DNA from: Nostoc sp. 'Peltigera membranacea cyanobiont' 210A
Lineage (GTDB): Bacteria > Cyanobacteriota > Cyanobacteriia > Cyanobacteriales > Nostocaceae
Assembly (NCBI RefSeq): GCF_002246015.1
Contig: NZ_NOLJ01000003.1
Location: forward strand, 796,743-860,742
DNA: 64,000 bases
Direction of reading: 5' to 3'
Shown: piece after piece, positions 55,643 to 64,000 of the stretch
Layout of the letters: each line of letters starts with the position of its first letter
How positions within the stretch are numbered: position 1 is the first letter of the stretch
Translations under genes and position numbers: made by a program
The notes under the pieces: model-generated
Databases searched by the model: none
The model's input: only the letters and a program-made list of their open reading frames with translations
Told to the model about the DNA's origin: nothing

Positions 55643-56014
55643 ATGTCTAATATCAATAAGCACGGAGTAAATATGAACAACAAGCAAATCAAAGACCTCT
55701 ACAGCATTGATGTGCAAGACCTTTCCCATGAAGCCGCTGCCACTATTAGTGGTGGTGCCTTAGACTTTTCCGACAAGAAGGATGGTAAAGGAGCGCGGCT
55801 AAATAATCTTAGAGGCAGTTTTAGGAGTTTAGGCAGCAGATTTAACAATAGAGCATCTTGGTACGAGGTGACGGGTAAAACAGATTGGATTGTCTACACT
55901 GGTGTGAATTTCACAGGTAGAATAAGGCGTCTGAAAGCAGGTACAAAAGGTAACTTAACTGATCCTTTTGACAACAACATCGCGTCTGCCATGCCCGTGC
56001 CTAATCCTACTTAA
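55643..56014 (+). CDS. Double-glycine-leader protein with beta/gamma-crystallin-like body, copy 2
   Basis: 123 aa from ATG 55643 with AGGGGAAA in front. The leader (LSHEAAATISGG, Gly37-Gly38) is almost identical to copy 1, while the mature part has changed more (RGSFRSLGSRFNNRASWYEV, VYTGVNFTGRIRRLKAG, PFDNNIASAMP). Slow change in the leader and faster change in the cargo is usual for peptides sharing one exporter. The stop is 8 codons later than in copy 1 through a changed end. Predicted substrate of the ABC exporter at 56298. Confidence 0.75.
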   Translation: MSNINKHGVNMNNKQIKDLYSIDVQDLSHEAAATISGGALDFSDKKDGKGARLNNLRGSFRSLGSRFNNRASWYEVTGKTDWIVYTGVNFTGRIRRLKAGTKGNLTDPFDNNIASAMPVPNPT

Positions 56015-56154
56015 CAACGACATCGCGTCTGTCAAACCTGCATAATTAACTCTGGTCTATTTCATACCGTGTACTCGAATCCTTCAAAACCTAAAAGAGA
56101 AAAGAATGCTCTCACATAAGCTTTTAGCTGAGTAACATTCTTCTCTTCCAGTTC

Positions 56155-56187
56155 GTAGGGGCGAGGTCGTTTTCGCTCCTACTTTTT
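56155..56187 (+). terminator. Rho-independent terminator after leader-peptide gene 2
   Basis: Same hairpin as at 55412 with one G-T wobble (GTAGGGGCGA against TCGCTCCTAC), followed by five T. Confidence 0.8.
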
Positions 56188-56297
56188 CATTCATATCAAA
56201 ATAACATAAATAAACGTAAACGGTGTTAACAGTTATCAGGTAGGAAACGGACTCGTCCACCCCTTGTTAACTGCGGCTGGTACTGATTTTTTAAACA

Positions 56298-58496
56298 ATG
56301 AAATACTACAGTATATTGCAACACAGTGAAGAAGATTGTGGTGCAGCAAGCCTAGCCACGATCGCCAAATACTACGGACGCACCTTTGCCCTCAATCGCG
56401 TGCGAGAAGCAGTGGGCACGGGAACGCGAGGAACTACACTATTAGGTTTAAAGCGGGGAGCAGAAACCCTCGGATTCCATGCCCGTCAAGTTCAAGCTAC
56501 CCCAGAACTGCTTGAGAAATTAAATGAAGTACCCTTACCAGCGATCATTCACTGGAAAGGTTATCACTGGGTAGTATTATACGGGAAAAAGGGGAAAAAA
56601 TATGTTATCTCTGACCCTGGCGTTGGTATCTTGTACCTCACCTCCAAGGAGTTAATCGCGGGTTGGAGTGATGGCGTGATGCTGCTGCTGATGCCAGACG
56701 ATAGCCGCTTCTATGAGCAAGGGGAAGATAAAATTGGCGGTTTTGGGCGCTTTATTGCCCGCGTTATGCCCTATCGCAATCTTTTGGTTCAGGCGATCGC
56801 TATCAACTTCGCGATCGGGCTGTTGTCCCTGGCTTCTCCTTTAATGATGCAACTCCTCACTGATGATGTGCTAGTGCGGGGAGATACCCAACTGCTAACA
56901 ACGGTGGCAATTGGCGTCATTGCCATGAGCCTAATTCAAAGTGCCATTGGTTTGGTACAATCTCACCTGATTGGTCATTTTGGTCAACGGTTGCAATACG
57001 GGCTAATTCTAGAATACGGCCGAAAACTGTTGCGCTTACCCCTATCATATTTTGAAGCACGTCGCAGTGGGGAAGTCGTTAGCCGGATTGCTGATGTTCA
57101 TACCATCAATAATCTAGTTTCCCAAATTGTCCTTGGTTTACCCAGTCAATTTTTTGTGGCTCTGGTTTCCTTGGGTTTCATGCTCTTCTATAGTTGGCAA
57201 CTGACTCTAGCTTCCCTCGCCGCCTTTGCGATCGTCACTTTTGTCAACCTGCTTTTTCTTCCCGCCTTGCGCCAGAAAACCCGCAGCCTCATCGTTAAAG
57301 GTACAGAAAATCAAGGCTTTTTAGTCGAAACCTTTCGCGGTGTTCAAGTCCTCAAAACCACCCAAGCTACAGAGCAAGCTTGGCAAGAATATCAGACAAA
57401 TTTTGGTCGCCTTGCTAACTTAGACTGGACTACGATGAAGTTGGAGCTTTACAGCGGCACAGTCACTAGTATTCTTTCTAAATTGACGAGTATTAGCATA
57501 CTCTGGTTAGGTTCTAGCTTGGTGATTAATCAGACATTATCCATCGGTCAACTGCTGGCGTACAGCGGTATGAGTGGTAGCTTTCTTGGCTTTTTAGAGT
57601 CAGCAGTCGGGCTAATTGATGAATTTATCACTGCTCAAATTGTCGTTCAACGCTTGACAGAAGTGATAGATTCTACCCCAGAAGATGAAAATGACTTTAA
57701 AAAACCTTGGGCAGAAATTCCTGGCAATGCAGATATTACTTGTTCTCAAGTTAACTTTCACCATGCTGGTAGAACTGACCTGTTAGAAAAGTTTTCTTTA
57801 ACTATTCCTGGTGGTAAAGTAATAGCCTTAATCGGTCAATCTGGCTGTGGCAAAAGTTCCCTTGGCAAATTAATTACTGGTTTATATCAAGTCAAATCTG
57901 GTAACATTCGTTATGGCATATACAACCAGCAAGATTTATCTTTAGAATGTTTGCGGCAGCAAGTCGTATTAGTTCCCCAAGAGCCTCATTTTTGGAGTCG
58001 TTCGATTGTGGAAAATTTTCACTTCAGTTATCCCAACATTAGTTTTGAGGAGATAGTTCTTGCTTGTCAAATTGCTGGTGCAGATGAATTTATTAGCAAA
58101 TTACCCGATAAATATCAAACTGTTTTAGGCGAATTTGGTGCAAATATTTCTGGTGGACAGAGGCAGAGATTAGCTATAGCTAGAGCAATTATGACTGACC
58201 CACCTGTATTAATTCTAGATGAATCTACAGGCGCTCTTGACCCAGTAAGTGAAACCCAAGTTTTGGATAGATTACTTGCTCACCGTCAAGGCAAAACTAC
58301 AATTATGATTAGCCACCGTCCTCAAGTTATCAAACGGGCTGATTGGATTGTATTGCTTGAAGATGGGCGCTTAAAAATTCAAGGAACTCCAGAAGAATTA
58401 CGTCATATCCCTGGAGAGCATTTAAGCTTTCTTGATGAAATTTATTCTTCTAATAATGGTAATGGATTAAAATCTTCTTTACTTTTTCGGAATTAG
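56298..58496 (+). CDS. Peptidase-containing ABC exporter (C39, bacteriocin type)
   Basis: 732 aa. N-terminal C39 protease domain with catalytic Cys14 (EEDCGAASLATIAKYYG), His90 (HWVVLYG) and Asp106 (ISDPGVG), then six membrane helices (about 160-430), and a nucleotide-binding domain with Walker A GQSGCGKSS, signature ISGGQRQRLAIARAI, Walker B VLILDESTGALDP, switch His in MISHRP. Such exporters cut after the GG of the leader and move the rest across the inner membrane. The catalytic triad is intact. Both predicted substrates lie just upstream and the adaptor 38 bp downstream. Confidence 0.93.
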   Translation: MKYYSILQHSEEDCGAASLATIAKYYGRTFALNRVREAVGTGTRGTTLLGLKRGAETLGFHARQVQATPELLEKLNEVPLPAIIHWKGYHWVVLYGKKGKKYVISDPGVGILYLTSKELIAGWSDGVMLLLMPDDSRFYEQGEDKIGGFGRFIARVMPYRNLLVQAIAINFAIGLLSLASPLMMQLLTDDVLVRGDTQLLTTVAIGVIAMSLIQSAIGLVQSHLIGHFGQRLQYGLILEYGRKLLRLPLSYFEARRSGEVVSRIADVHTINNLVSQIVLGLPSQFFVALVSLGFMLFYSWQLTLASLAAFAIVTFVNLLFLPALRQKTRSLIVKGTENQGFLVETFRGVQVLKTTQATEQAWQEYQTNFGRLANLDWTTMKLELYSGTVTSILSKLTSISILWLGSSLVINQTLSIGQLLAYSGMSGSFLGFLESAVGLIDEFITAQIVVQRLTEVIDSTPEDENDFKKPWAEIPGNADITCSQVNFHHAGRTDLLEKFSLTIPGGKVIALIGQSGCGKSSLGKLITGLYQVKSGNIRYGIYNQQDLSLECLRQQVVLVPQEPHFWSRSIVENFHFSYPNISFEEIVLACQIAGADEFISKLPDKYQTVLGEFGANISGGQRQRLAIARAIMTDPPVLILDESTGALDPVSETQVLDRLLAHRQGKTTIMISHRPQVIKRADWIVLLEDGRLKIQGTPEELRHIPGEHLSFLDEIYSSNNGNGLKSSLLFRN

Positions 58497-58534
58497 TTAA
58501 TGTTTATTAGACATTTTAGAGATATTGATAACTT

Positions 58535-60037
58535 ATGATTAGTAAGTCTCAAACAAATTTTTTACCCTTAGTTCAAGACAACGAGTTTCTCCCACCAATT
58601 AGTCGTTGGACTACATTTGGCGGACTATTTATCGTGTTTGCCTTGGCGTTAGCTGTTCCTGTGGCTGCGGTTGCTAAATATAAAGTTACGGTCATTGGGC
58701 AAGCGGCTGTCCGTCCTGCGGGTGAATTGCCAATTGTACAGGCGGCGACAGAAGGACAGGTAATGCAGATTTACGTCAAAGAAAATCAAACGCTGCAAAA
58801 AGGAGATAAAATTGCCACTATTGATGATTCTCGACTGCAAACCAAAAAAAACCAGCTGCAAACCAATATTCAACAAGCTAGGTTACAACTAATTCAAACC
58901 GTTCCGCAAATAAATGCAATCGATAGTCAAATTCGAGCCGAAAGCGATCGCACTAATCGGACTATCGCCTCTGCTAAAGCGGAATTGCAGGGACGCGATC
59001 GCGATCATCAAGACAAAAAAATTATCAGTATCACTGAACTTCAAGAAGCATCAGCCAATGTCAAAATGGCTCAAGAAGAATTATATGCAGGGCAAGCACA
59101 GTTACAATCAGCATTAGCTAATCTCCACGCAACTGAGGCGGCTTTAGGAGGAGCGACATCAAAGCAGAACCGATATGAAAGTGCCGCTAAACAAGGGGCA
59201 TTATCTCGCGATCAACTAGAAGAAGTACAGCTGGCTGTGAAACAGCAGGAACAAGCTGTACAGGCGCAAAAAGCCACTTATAAAGCCCAAGAAAAAACAA
59301 ATGAACGGCTAAAACAAGCTGTTTTAGGAGCTATTGCTAAACGCGATCGCGCTCAAGCAGTTCTCAACCCAAGCAATGCAGAGGTAGCAATGGCGACTGA
59401 ACGTATTGCTCAAGAAAAAGCCTCTGGGGAAGTGAATAAAGCATCCTTAGAAAGAGAACTTCAAGTACTTCTCAAACAGAAAATTGAAACGGAAAAACAA
59501 TTAGAGCGCGATACTAGCGAATTCAAGCAAGCTGAAATTGACCTAAAGCAAACTACTATTACCGCTACAGCAGACGGGATTATTTCCAAGCTAAATTTGA
59601 GAAACCCCGGTCAAACTCTCCGGGCTGGGGAGGAAGTTGTCCAAATTGTTCCTAGTCATGCACCTTTAGTTATCAAAGCAGCTGTCGGTTCTGAGGAAAA
59701 AGGTAAGATAAAAGTCGGTCAAAAGGTGCAAATGCGAGTTAGTGCTTGTCCTTATCCTGATTACGGTACTCTCAATGGCGTTGTCAAAGCGATTTCCCCG
59801 GATGCTGTTAGGTCGCAAAAAAACGATGCTGATGCTGATACGAACTCTATCCCAAAAGCAACTGCTGTAGGTGCTTTTTACGAAGTCACAATTGAACCAG
59901 AGAAACTTGCTTTAGGTCGCAGTACAAAGAAATGTCAAATTCAATTGGGTATGGATGGCAGAGTTGATATTATTACCCGCGAAGAAACTGTACTGCAATT
60001 TCTGCTCCGCAAAGCAAGATTAATCACCGATTTGTGA
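58535..60037 (+). CDS. HlyD-family adaptor of the C39 exporter
   Basis: 500 aa. One N-terminal membrane helix (about 28-52), lipoyl half (VRPAGELPIVQAATEGQVMQ), a very long coiled coil (about 100-330, many Gln/Ala/Lys), second lipoyl half (TITATADGIISKLNLRNPGQ) and a C-terminal beta-barrel (VGQKVQMRVSACPYPDYG). It bridges the exporter to an outer-membrane channel; no TolC-type gene is nearby. Co-transcribed with the exporter. Confidence 0.92.
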   Translation: MISKSQTNFLPLVQDNEFLPPISRWTTFGGLFIVFALALAVPVAAVAKYKVTVIGQAAVRPAGELPIVQAATEGQVMQIYVKENQTLQKGDKIATIDDSRLQTKKNQLQTNIQQARLQLIQTVPQINAIDSQIRAESDRTNRTIASAKAELQGRDRDHQDKKIISITELQEASANVKMAQEELYAGQAQLQSALANLHATEAALGGATSKQNRYESAAKQGALSRDQLEEVQLAVKQQEQAVQAQKATYKAQEKTNERLKQAVLGAIAKRDRAQAVLNPSNAEVAMATERIAQEKASGEVNKASLERELQVLLKQKIETEKQLERDTSEFKQAEIDLKQTTITATADGIISKLNLRNPGQTLRAGEEVVQIVPSHAPLVIKAAVGSEEKGKIKVGQKVQMRVSACPYPDYGTLNGVVKAISPDAVRSQKNDADADTNSIPKATAVGAFYEVTIEPEKLALGRSTKKCQIQLGMDGRVDIITREETVLQFLLRKARLITDL

Positions 60038-60110
60038 CCATGCCCCGAAGGGGAGAGATGCCCAAAGCCAAAAAATGAAACTATGACATTGTAAATCAAG
60101 AGGTCATTTG

Positions 60111-61739
60111 ATGAAAACATTCAATTTGAGAACAAAGTTCTTTGCTTTAATAATGATCGGTGTTTTGGTAGTCAATGTACTCTTATTAGCACCACAAAAA
60201 GCTTTCACCGAGACAAGTAAACCCAATATCATTTTCGTCCTAGTGGATGACATGGACGCTGACACAATTAACAGAAATCCAAAGAAGTATGCACCAAATA
60301 TTAAGTCGCTTTTGCTCGACCAGGGCGTAACTTTTCCTAACTTTTTTGTCAACGTGTCTCTATGCTGCCCATCGCGCACGAATATTTTGCGCGGTCAATA
60401 TGCCCACAATACAGGGGTCTTGACCAATTCATCACCTGATGGAGGTTTCCAGAAAGCTTATAGCCAGGGCTTAGAAAAACAGACCATCGCCACCTCGTTA
60501 CAGGCAAATGGTTATCAGACAGCGTTGATTGGCAAATACCTCAACGGCTACCCCGATACAGCCCCTAATGATACCTACATCCCGCCTGGTTGGACAGAGT
60601 GGTATAGCCCGATGGAAAAAGGCAAGAACAGAAACGACCAAAAGAAATATGGCAATCCTTACGATCAGAAAAACTATACACTGAACAAGAATGGCAAGCT
60701 GGTCAAGTACGGTAACAAGCCGGAAGACTACGGTACAGATGTTTATAGGGACTTTGCCATTAATTTCATCCAACGTTCTGCCAAAGACGGCAAACCATTT
60801 TTCGTTTATCTGGCTCCTTTTAACATTCACGGACCATATACGCCAGCACCACGCCATGAGAAACTCTTCCCAGATGTTAAAGCGCCCCGCCCAGACAATT
60901 TTAACGAAGCTGATGTTAGTACTAAGCCTCAATTTATGAAAGAGTTGCATCAACTCAATCAAAAAGAAATTGACGATGTTGATGAAAATTATCGAAAGCG
61001 CTTGCGATCGCTACAGTCGGTTGACGAGGCAATTGACAAGTTGGTTGATACGCTCAAGGCGAATGGGCAACTTGACAATACTTACATCATTTTCACCTCC
61101 GATAACGGTTACAAACAGGGTATTCACCGGGCAAGTACAGGCAAAGAAAGTGCCTACGAGGAAGATATTCGCTTGAATCTGGTAGTGCGTGGACCGGGAA
61201 TTCCAGCTGGCAAGGAACTGCAAGAGCAAGTGGGTAATATCGACTTTTTCCCAACCTTTACTGATATGGCTGGAGTTAAACCACCCGCTTTTGTTGACGG
61301 ACGCTCGTTCTTACCCTTGTTAAAGGGTACGACGCCAAATCTCCCTAAGTGGCGCTCTGCATTTTTGATAGAACACAAACAAAATCATAAGCGACGTGCT
61401 GCACTTGAGAATCAAACAAAGCTTCTTCAGGATCAGTCAGAGCTTGAGGATCAGTTAGAGCTTGAGGATCTGTCAGAGCTTCAATCGCTCAAAAAAGGAG
61501 GCCAGGTACCGAAGATCCCTACTTACCAAGCGATCCGGACACAAGATTATACCTATGTCGAGTATAAAACTGGAGCGAAGGAACTGTACAACATCAAAAA
61601 AGACCCATATCAGTTGAACAACCTGGCTTCTACAGCCGATCCAACTCTACTCAAACAGCTTGCTAACCGATTGAGTAAACTGCGTACTTGTCAAGCCGAT
61701 TCCTGTCGGGCAATTGAGGAGGAGCCGTTCACTTCCTAA
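60111..61739 (+). CDS. Secreted arylsulfatase-type sulfatase
   Basis: 542 aa from the ATG at 60111. Signal peptide (FFALIMIGVLVVNVLLLAP), metal site FVLVDDMDADT, catalytic motif CCPSRTNILRGQYAHNTG in which Cys85 is the residue turned into formylglycine, LIGKYLNGYP and IIFTSDNGY. It would release sulfate from a polysaccharide outside the cytoplasm. A Gln/Leu/Glu-rich insert (LLQDQSELEDQLELEDLSEL) near residue 440 is unusual. No formylglycine-generating enzyme is in the window. It sits 73 bp after the adaptor gene, so it may be part of the export operon. Confidence 0.85.
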   Translation: MKTFNLRTKFFALIMIGVLVVNVLLLAPQKAFTETSKPNIIFVLVDDMDADTINRNPKKYAPNIKSLLLDQGVTFPNFFVNVSLCCPSRTNILRGQYAHNTGVLTNSSPDGGFQKAYSQGLEKQTIATSLQANGYQTALIGKYLNGYPDTAPNDTYIPPGWTEWYSPMEKGKNRNDQKKYGNPYDQKNYTLNKNGKLVKYGNKPEDYGTDVYRDFAINFIQRSAKDGKPFFVYLAPFNIHGPYTPAPRHEKLFPDVKAPRPDNFNEADVSTKPQFMKELHQLNQKEIDDVDENYRKRLRSLQSVDEAIDKLVDTLKANGQLDNTYIIFTSDNGYKQGIHRASTGKESAYEEDIRLNLVVRGPGIPAGKELQEQVGNIDFFPTFTDMAGVKPPAFVDGRSFLPLLKGTTPNLPKWRSAFLIEHKQNHKRRAALENQTKLLQDQSELEDQLELEDLSELQSLKKGGQVPKIPTYQAIRTQDYTYVEYKTGAKELYNIKKDPYQLNNLASTADPTLLKQLANRLSKLRTCQADSCRAIEEEPFTS

Positions 61740-61785
61740 GAAGGTTCTACCAGAATACTATTGTCCAGATAAAGTTTTGCTTATA

Positions 61786-61910
61786 GGACTTACGCAACTG
61801 GCACATTTTTTCTCAACTGGCACATCAGCAGCTTTTTTGTTTGATGGTTATCTAATAAGCCATACAAGTTCAAATCCATGTTTTTGCCTATGTGACACTT
61901 GCGTAAGTCT
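61786..61910. mobile_element. Short MITE-like relic
   Basis: Perfect inverted ends GACTTACGCAA (61787-61797 and 61899-61909) around 101 bp with no coding capacity. The sequence GGACTTACGCAA is a frequent end of small elements in Nostoc-like genomes, from memory. The rest of 61740-62013 is empty. Confidence 0.5.
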
Positions 61911-62013
61911 TGGCTTATTGAGATTCGTTTTGCAGTTTGCGTTGGTATGCGATCGCTAATTTAATTATCTCTCCAAATCTACTGTCAAATCAAGTTAACG
62001 AAGGGAAACTTAG

Positions 62014-62568
62014 ATGTTAAATTTTCTAAAAGTTCTAAAAGGGGTTGTAAGTTACTTTTCGTCAAAAGTCCAAACTTCTAAAAAATTTAGGAAGAGACTC
62101 CTACTGCCTTTTTCTTCACTTATTGTTTGCTATCTTGTTCTTGTCGGGGTTTCTGGCAAAACCTTTGCGATCGATTTTCCGGCAGGCCCAATTTCCAATA
62201 ACAATAAAGCAAAAGAGGAATGTCCCAAAGTTTGTAGGAATCATCATTACCACTGGCATGGTCAGTGGAAGACAACAGTCCCTGGTCGAGAGTCAGTTTG
62301 TGGATGTGGTTGGGCTTTAGACAAGAAGGGGGCAAAATTTAATCCTCTTAACAAGGCAGAACAGAGTAAATTTGACAAATTTCAGAATGCAATTGCGAAC
62401 AAGGGGCTATCCGCGAAAGACGCAGCGGATGAAATCGGGGATTCAAATTACAAGAAACTGCAAGGAAATCAATATCAAATTCGCTTAAGTAAAAATAACC
62501 GGGTTACATTTTTGGTCGAAGACGATACGCATACAGTTAAACTCAAAATAGTCGGCGGTCATACATAG
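62014..62568 (+). CDS. Secreted MVL-type mannan-binding domain fused to RelE/ParE-like C-terminus
   Basis: 184 aa with GAAGGGAAA before the ATG. Residues about 28-52 form a signal sequence after a basic start. Residues 53-103 match the MVL lectin repeat of Microcystis: FPAGPISNNNKAKEECPKVC, WHGQWKTTVPGRESVCGCGW, with four conserved Cys. After a linker, the C-terminal 60 residues (AADEIGDSNYKKLQGNQYQI, RLSKNNRVTFLVEDDTHTVK, LKIVGGHT) follow the strand pattern of RelE/ParE-type toxins, with the usual Arg and final GGH. Lectin assignment is firm; the toxin-like assignment is from pattern only. An immunity gene is not seen because an IS begins 19 bp later. Confidence 0.7.
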   Translation: MLNFLKVLKGVVSYFSSKVQTSKKFRKRLLLPFSSLIVCYLVLVGVSGKTFAIDFPAGPISNNNKAKEECPKVCRNHHYHWHGQWKTTVPGRESVCGCGWALDKKGAKFNPLNKAEQSKFDKFQNAIANKGLSAKDAADEIGDSNYKKLQGNQYQIRLSKNNRVTFLVEDDTHTVKLKIVGGHT

Positions 62569-62587
62569 TTGTAGTGACCTGCAATAA

Positions 62588-64000
62588 CGCTCTTCCATCA
62601 CTCTTATGAGAGAATAATAGGGTAAAGTGTCGTAAACTCTTTGCTAGACTATGTTTGGGAGAAGAGAGCCTGCTGAAACGATAAAATTTGTGGATGATTA
62701 CTGTGAATGGTATAGAAAGCTGTTTCCAGAAGTCAGAAGTTTTGAAGCGTTTAAATATCTTCATCTGGGAATGATTTCAGAGGTTAAACGCAAAACCTTA
62801 CCAGAAATAGCACGGGTAGTAGGATTAAGTAACGAGCAAGGGTTATTACATTTCCTAACAGAATCCCCTTGGGAAATAGAGAAATTAAGAGAAGCTAGAT
62901 TAAAGCTAATTCTGAAAGTATTAGCTGGACGAGAAATAACACTGATTATTGATGAGACAGGAGATAGAAAGAAAGGTAATACCACAGATTATGTGAAAAG
63001 ACAGTATATAGGTAATTTAGGTAAAATCGAAAATGGAATAGTTGCAGTTACAGCCTATGGATTATTAGAGGGCATGACATTCCCTCTGATATTTGAAGTC
63101 TATAAACCAAAGCAAAGGTTATTAGAATCAGATGTCTATCACACCAAACCAGAAATTGCGGCTTTTATGATTAGAAAGCTCCGAGAAATGGGGTTTAAAT
63201 TTAAACTGGTACTAGCAGATAGCTTATATGGTGAAAGCGAAAGTAACTTTATTGGTGTATTGTGCCAATTAGAACTAAACTTCGTAGTGGCGATCCGGAG
63301 TAATCATGGAGTATGGCTGCCACAGGGTCAGAAAGTTAGATATAACCGTTGGCGACCCTATAACCGTATATTCTCAGATGGTCAGCAAGAACAAAGGTAT
63401 ATTCGAGAGATAGTATTTGGCAAGCGCCGTGCCGTTCAATATTGGCAAGTTACCACAGACCCAGAAACTTTACCGCCAAATTCGACTTGGTTTATCATGA
63501 CTCTTGTTCCTGGTATTAAGTATAAAGAAGTAGGGAATTTATATGGTTTAAGAAACTGGGTTGAATATGGGCTTAAACAAAGTAAAAATGAATTAGGTTG
63601 GGCTGATTTTAGAGTAACTGACTACTCACAAATACAGAAATGGTGGGAAATCATCATGAGTGCTTATCTTCTGGTAAGTCTTCACTCTCAAGTTTTGAAC
63701 AATCAACCCCAACTTGCGGGAAACAAACTCACAGATCCAGTTGTGGCAAAGTTCAGGGAACATGATTGGTGGGACAAGGGTTCGGGTTGGAAGAATTTAC
63801 TCAACAATTTACGCTTAGTAATTCAACCTTTGATATCCTTTAATCTACTAAAACCCTGGCTCAGGGTCTTTCCAGTTTCGCATTTATCAATTGGGTTTCT
63901 CACACTAATTGCATTGATGAATCGAATGCAAGGCGCTATTCCAGACAACTTATATTCTGAGGATTTCTTATTTTCCTCTGGTTAGAGTGATGGAAGAGCG
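62588..64000 (+). mobile_element. IS701-family insertion sequence, complete
   Basis: 1413 bp bounded by 17-bp perfect inverted repeats CGCTCTTCCATCACTCT (62588-62604) and its complement (63984-64000). The right end coincides with the window end, so a target duplication cannot be checked. One transposase gene fills it. Both ends and the gene are intact, pointing to a recent, probably active copy. Confidence 0.9.
62651..63985 (+). CDS. IS701-family transposase
   Basis: 444 aa, DDE fold. LTLIIDETGDRKKG-like segment (ITLIIDETGDRKKGNTTDYV) holds the first Asp; LVLADSLYGESESNFIG the second; the Glu lies in GLRNWVEYGLKQSKNELGWA, the YREXK-type signature of IS4-superfamily members. The frame is uninterrupted and the stop falls in the right inverted repeat. 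The N-terminal part is helical (FVDDYCEWYRKLFPEVRSFE). Confidence 0.92.
   Translation: MFGRREPAETIKFVDDYCEWYRKLFPEVRSFEAFKYLHLGMISEVKRKTLPEIARVVGLSNEQGLLHFLTESPWEIEKLREARLKLILKVLAGREITLIIDETGDRKKGNTTDYVKRQYIGNLGKIENGIVAVTAYGLLEGMTFPLIFEVYKPKQRLLESDVYHTKPEIAAFMIRKLREMGFKFKLVLADSLYGESESNFIGVLCQLELNFVVAIRSNHGVWLPQGQKVRYNRWRPYNRIFSDGQQEQRYIREIVFGKRRAVQYWQVTTDPETLPPNSTWFIMTLVPGIKYKEVGNLYGLRNWVEYGLKQSKNELGWADFRVTDYSQIQKWWEIIMSAYLLVSLHSQVLNNQPQLAGNKLTDPVVAKFREHDWWDKGSGWKNLLNNLRLVIQPLISFNLLKPWLRVFPVSHLSIGFLTLIALMNRMQGAIPDNLYSEDFLFSSG

Noticed and set aside
61714..61959. 81-codon ORF downstream of the sulfatase
   Set aside because: It spans a MITE-like relic and has no family likeness or ribosome binding site.

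Overview
The window reads as chromosome of a filamentous, probably heterocyst-forming cyanobacterium of the Nostoc type. The reasons are many GCGATCGC (HIP1) octamers, dispersed palindromic repeats of the kind common in Nostocales, cyanobacterial families (DUF2808, DUF928, FtrV, CHAT/haemagglutinin pairs, an MVL-type lectin) and ordinary housekeeping genes (hisD, purA, rplY). No tRNA, rRNA or CRISPR array was recognised. All assignments come from reading the sequence and remembered family features; no search was run. Region 1 (1-21.2 kb) is a copper/heavy-metal resistance island. It holds an OmpR-type response regulator and the start of its sensor kinase, two DUF2808 secreted proteins, CopZ, a CopA-type P1B ATPase, a cupredoxin-like protein, a Cys/Met-rich secreted peptide, a beta-propeller protein, a YtkA/FixH-like lipoprotein, two CusA/CzcA RND pumps with one adaptor, and a double-DUF305 CopM-like lipoprotein. 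Eight direct repeats TTTCAT-N5-TTTCAT, all in the same orientation, lie before the minus-strand genes and look like one response-regulator regulon. Three MerR-type promoters with 20-bp spacers serve the copZ/copA side, the Cys-rich gene and the copM gene. The only MerR gene in the window is a C-terminal stump fused to an RND stump, so the island has been rearranged. Region 2 (21.2-32.8 kb) mixes intact genes (hisD, TspO-like, pentapeptide repeat, lone urtE, DedA) with gene remnants and miniature elements. One 325-bp element with a 10-bp target duplication splits the haem-loop codons of a cytochrome P450 remnant. Region 3 (32.9-37.6 kb) is a compact trio: STAND/NACHT-like ATPase, 11-blade near-identical WD40 protein, second STAND ATPase. 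It looks like a split NLR-type sensor whose repeats vary mainly at the presumed binding surface. Region 4 (38-47.5 kb) is mostly housekeeping: ftrV, a YdcF protein, an aminoglycoside-phosphotransferase-like/P-loop kinase, rplY, purA, a CHASE3-PAS-PAS histidine kinase and a DUF928 protein. Region 5 (47.6-54.2 kb) is a two-partner-secretion type adhesin overlapping a TPR-CHAT protease-like gene. Region 6 (54.6-62.6 kb) is the most unusual part: two tandem small proteins with double-glycine leaders and a beta/gamma-crystallin-like body, a C39-peptidase ABC exporter, an HlyD adaptor, a secreted sulfatase, and a secreted protein joining an MVL-type mannan-binding domain to a RelE/ParE-like C-terminus. 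An IS701-family element follows directly and its right inverted repeat ends on the last base of the window.
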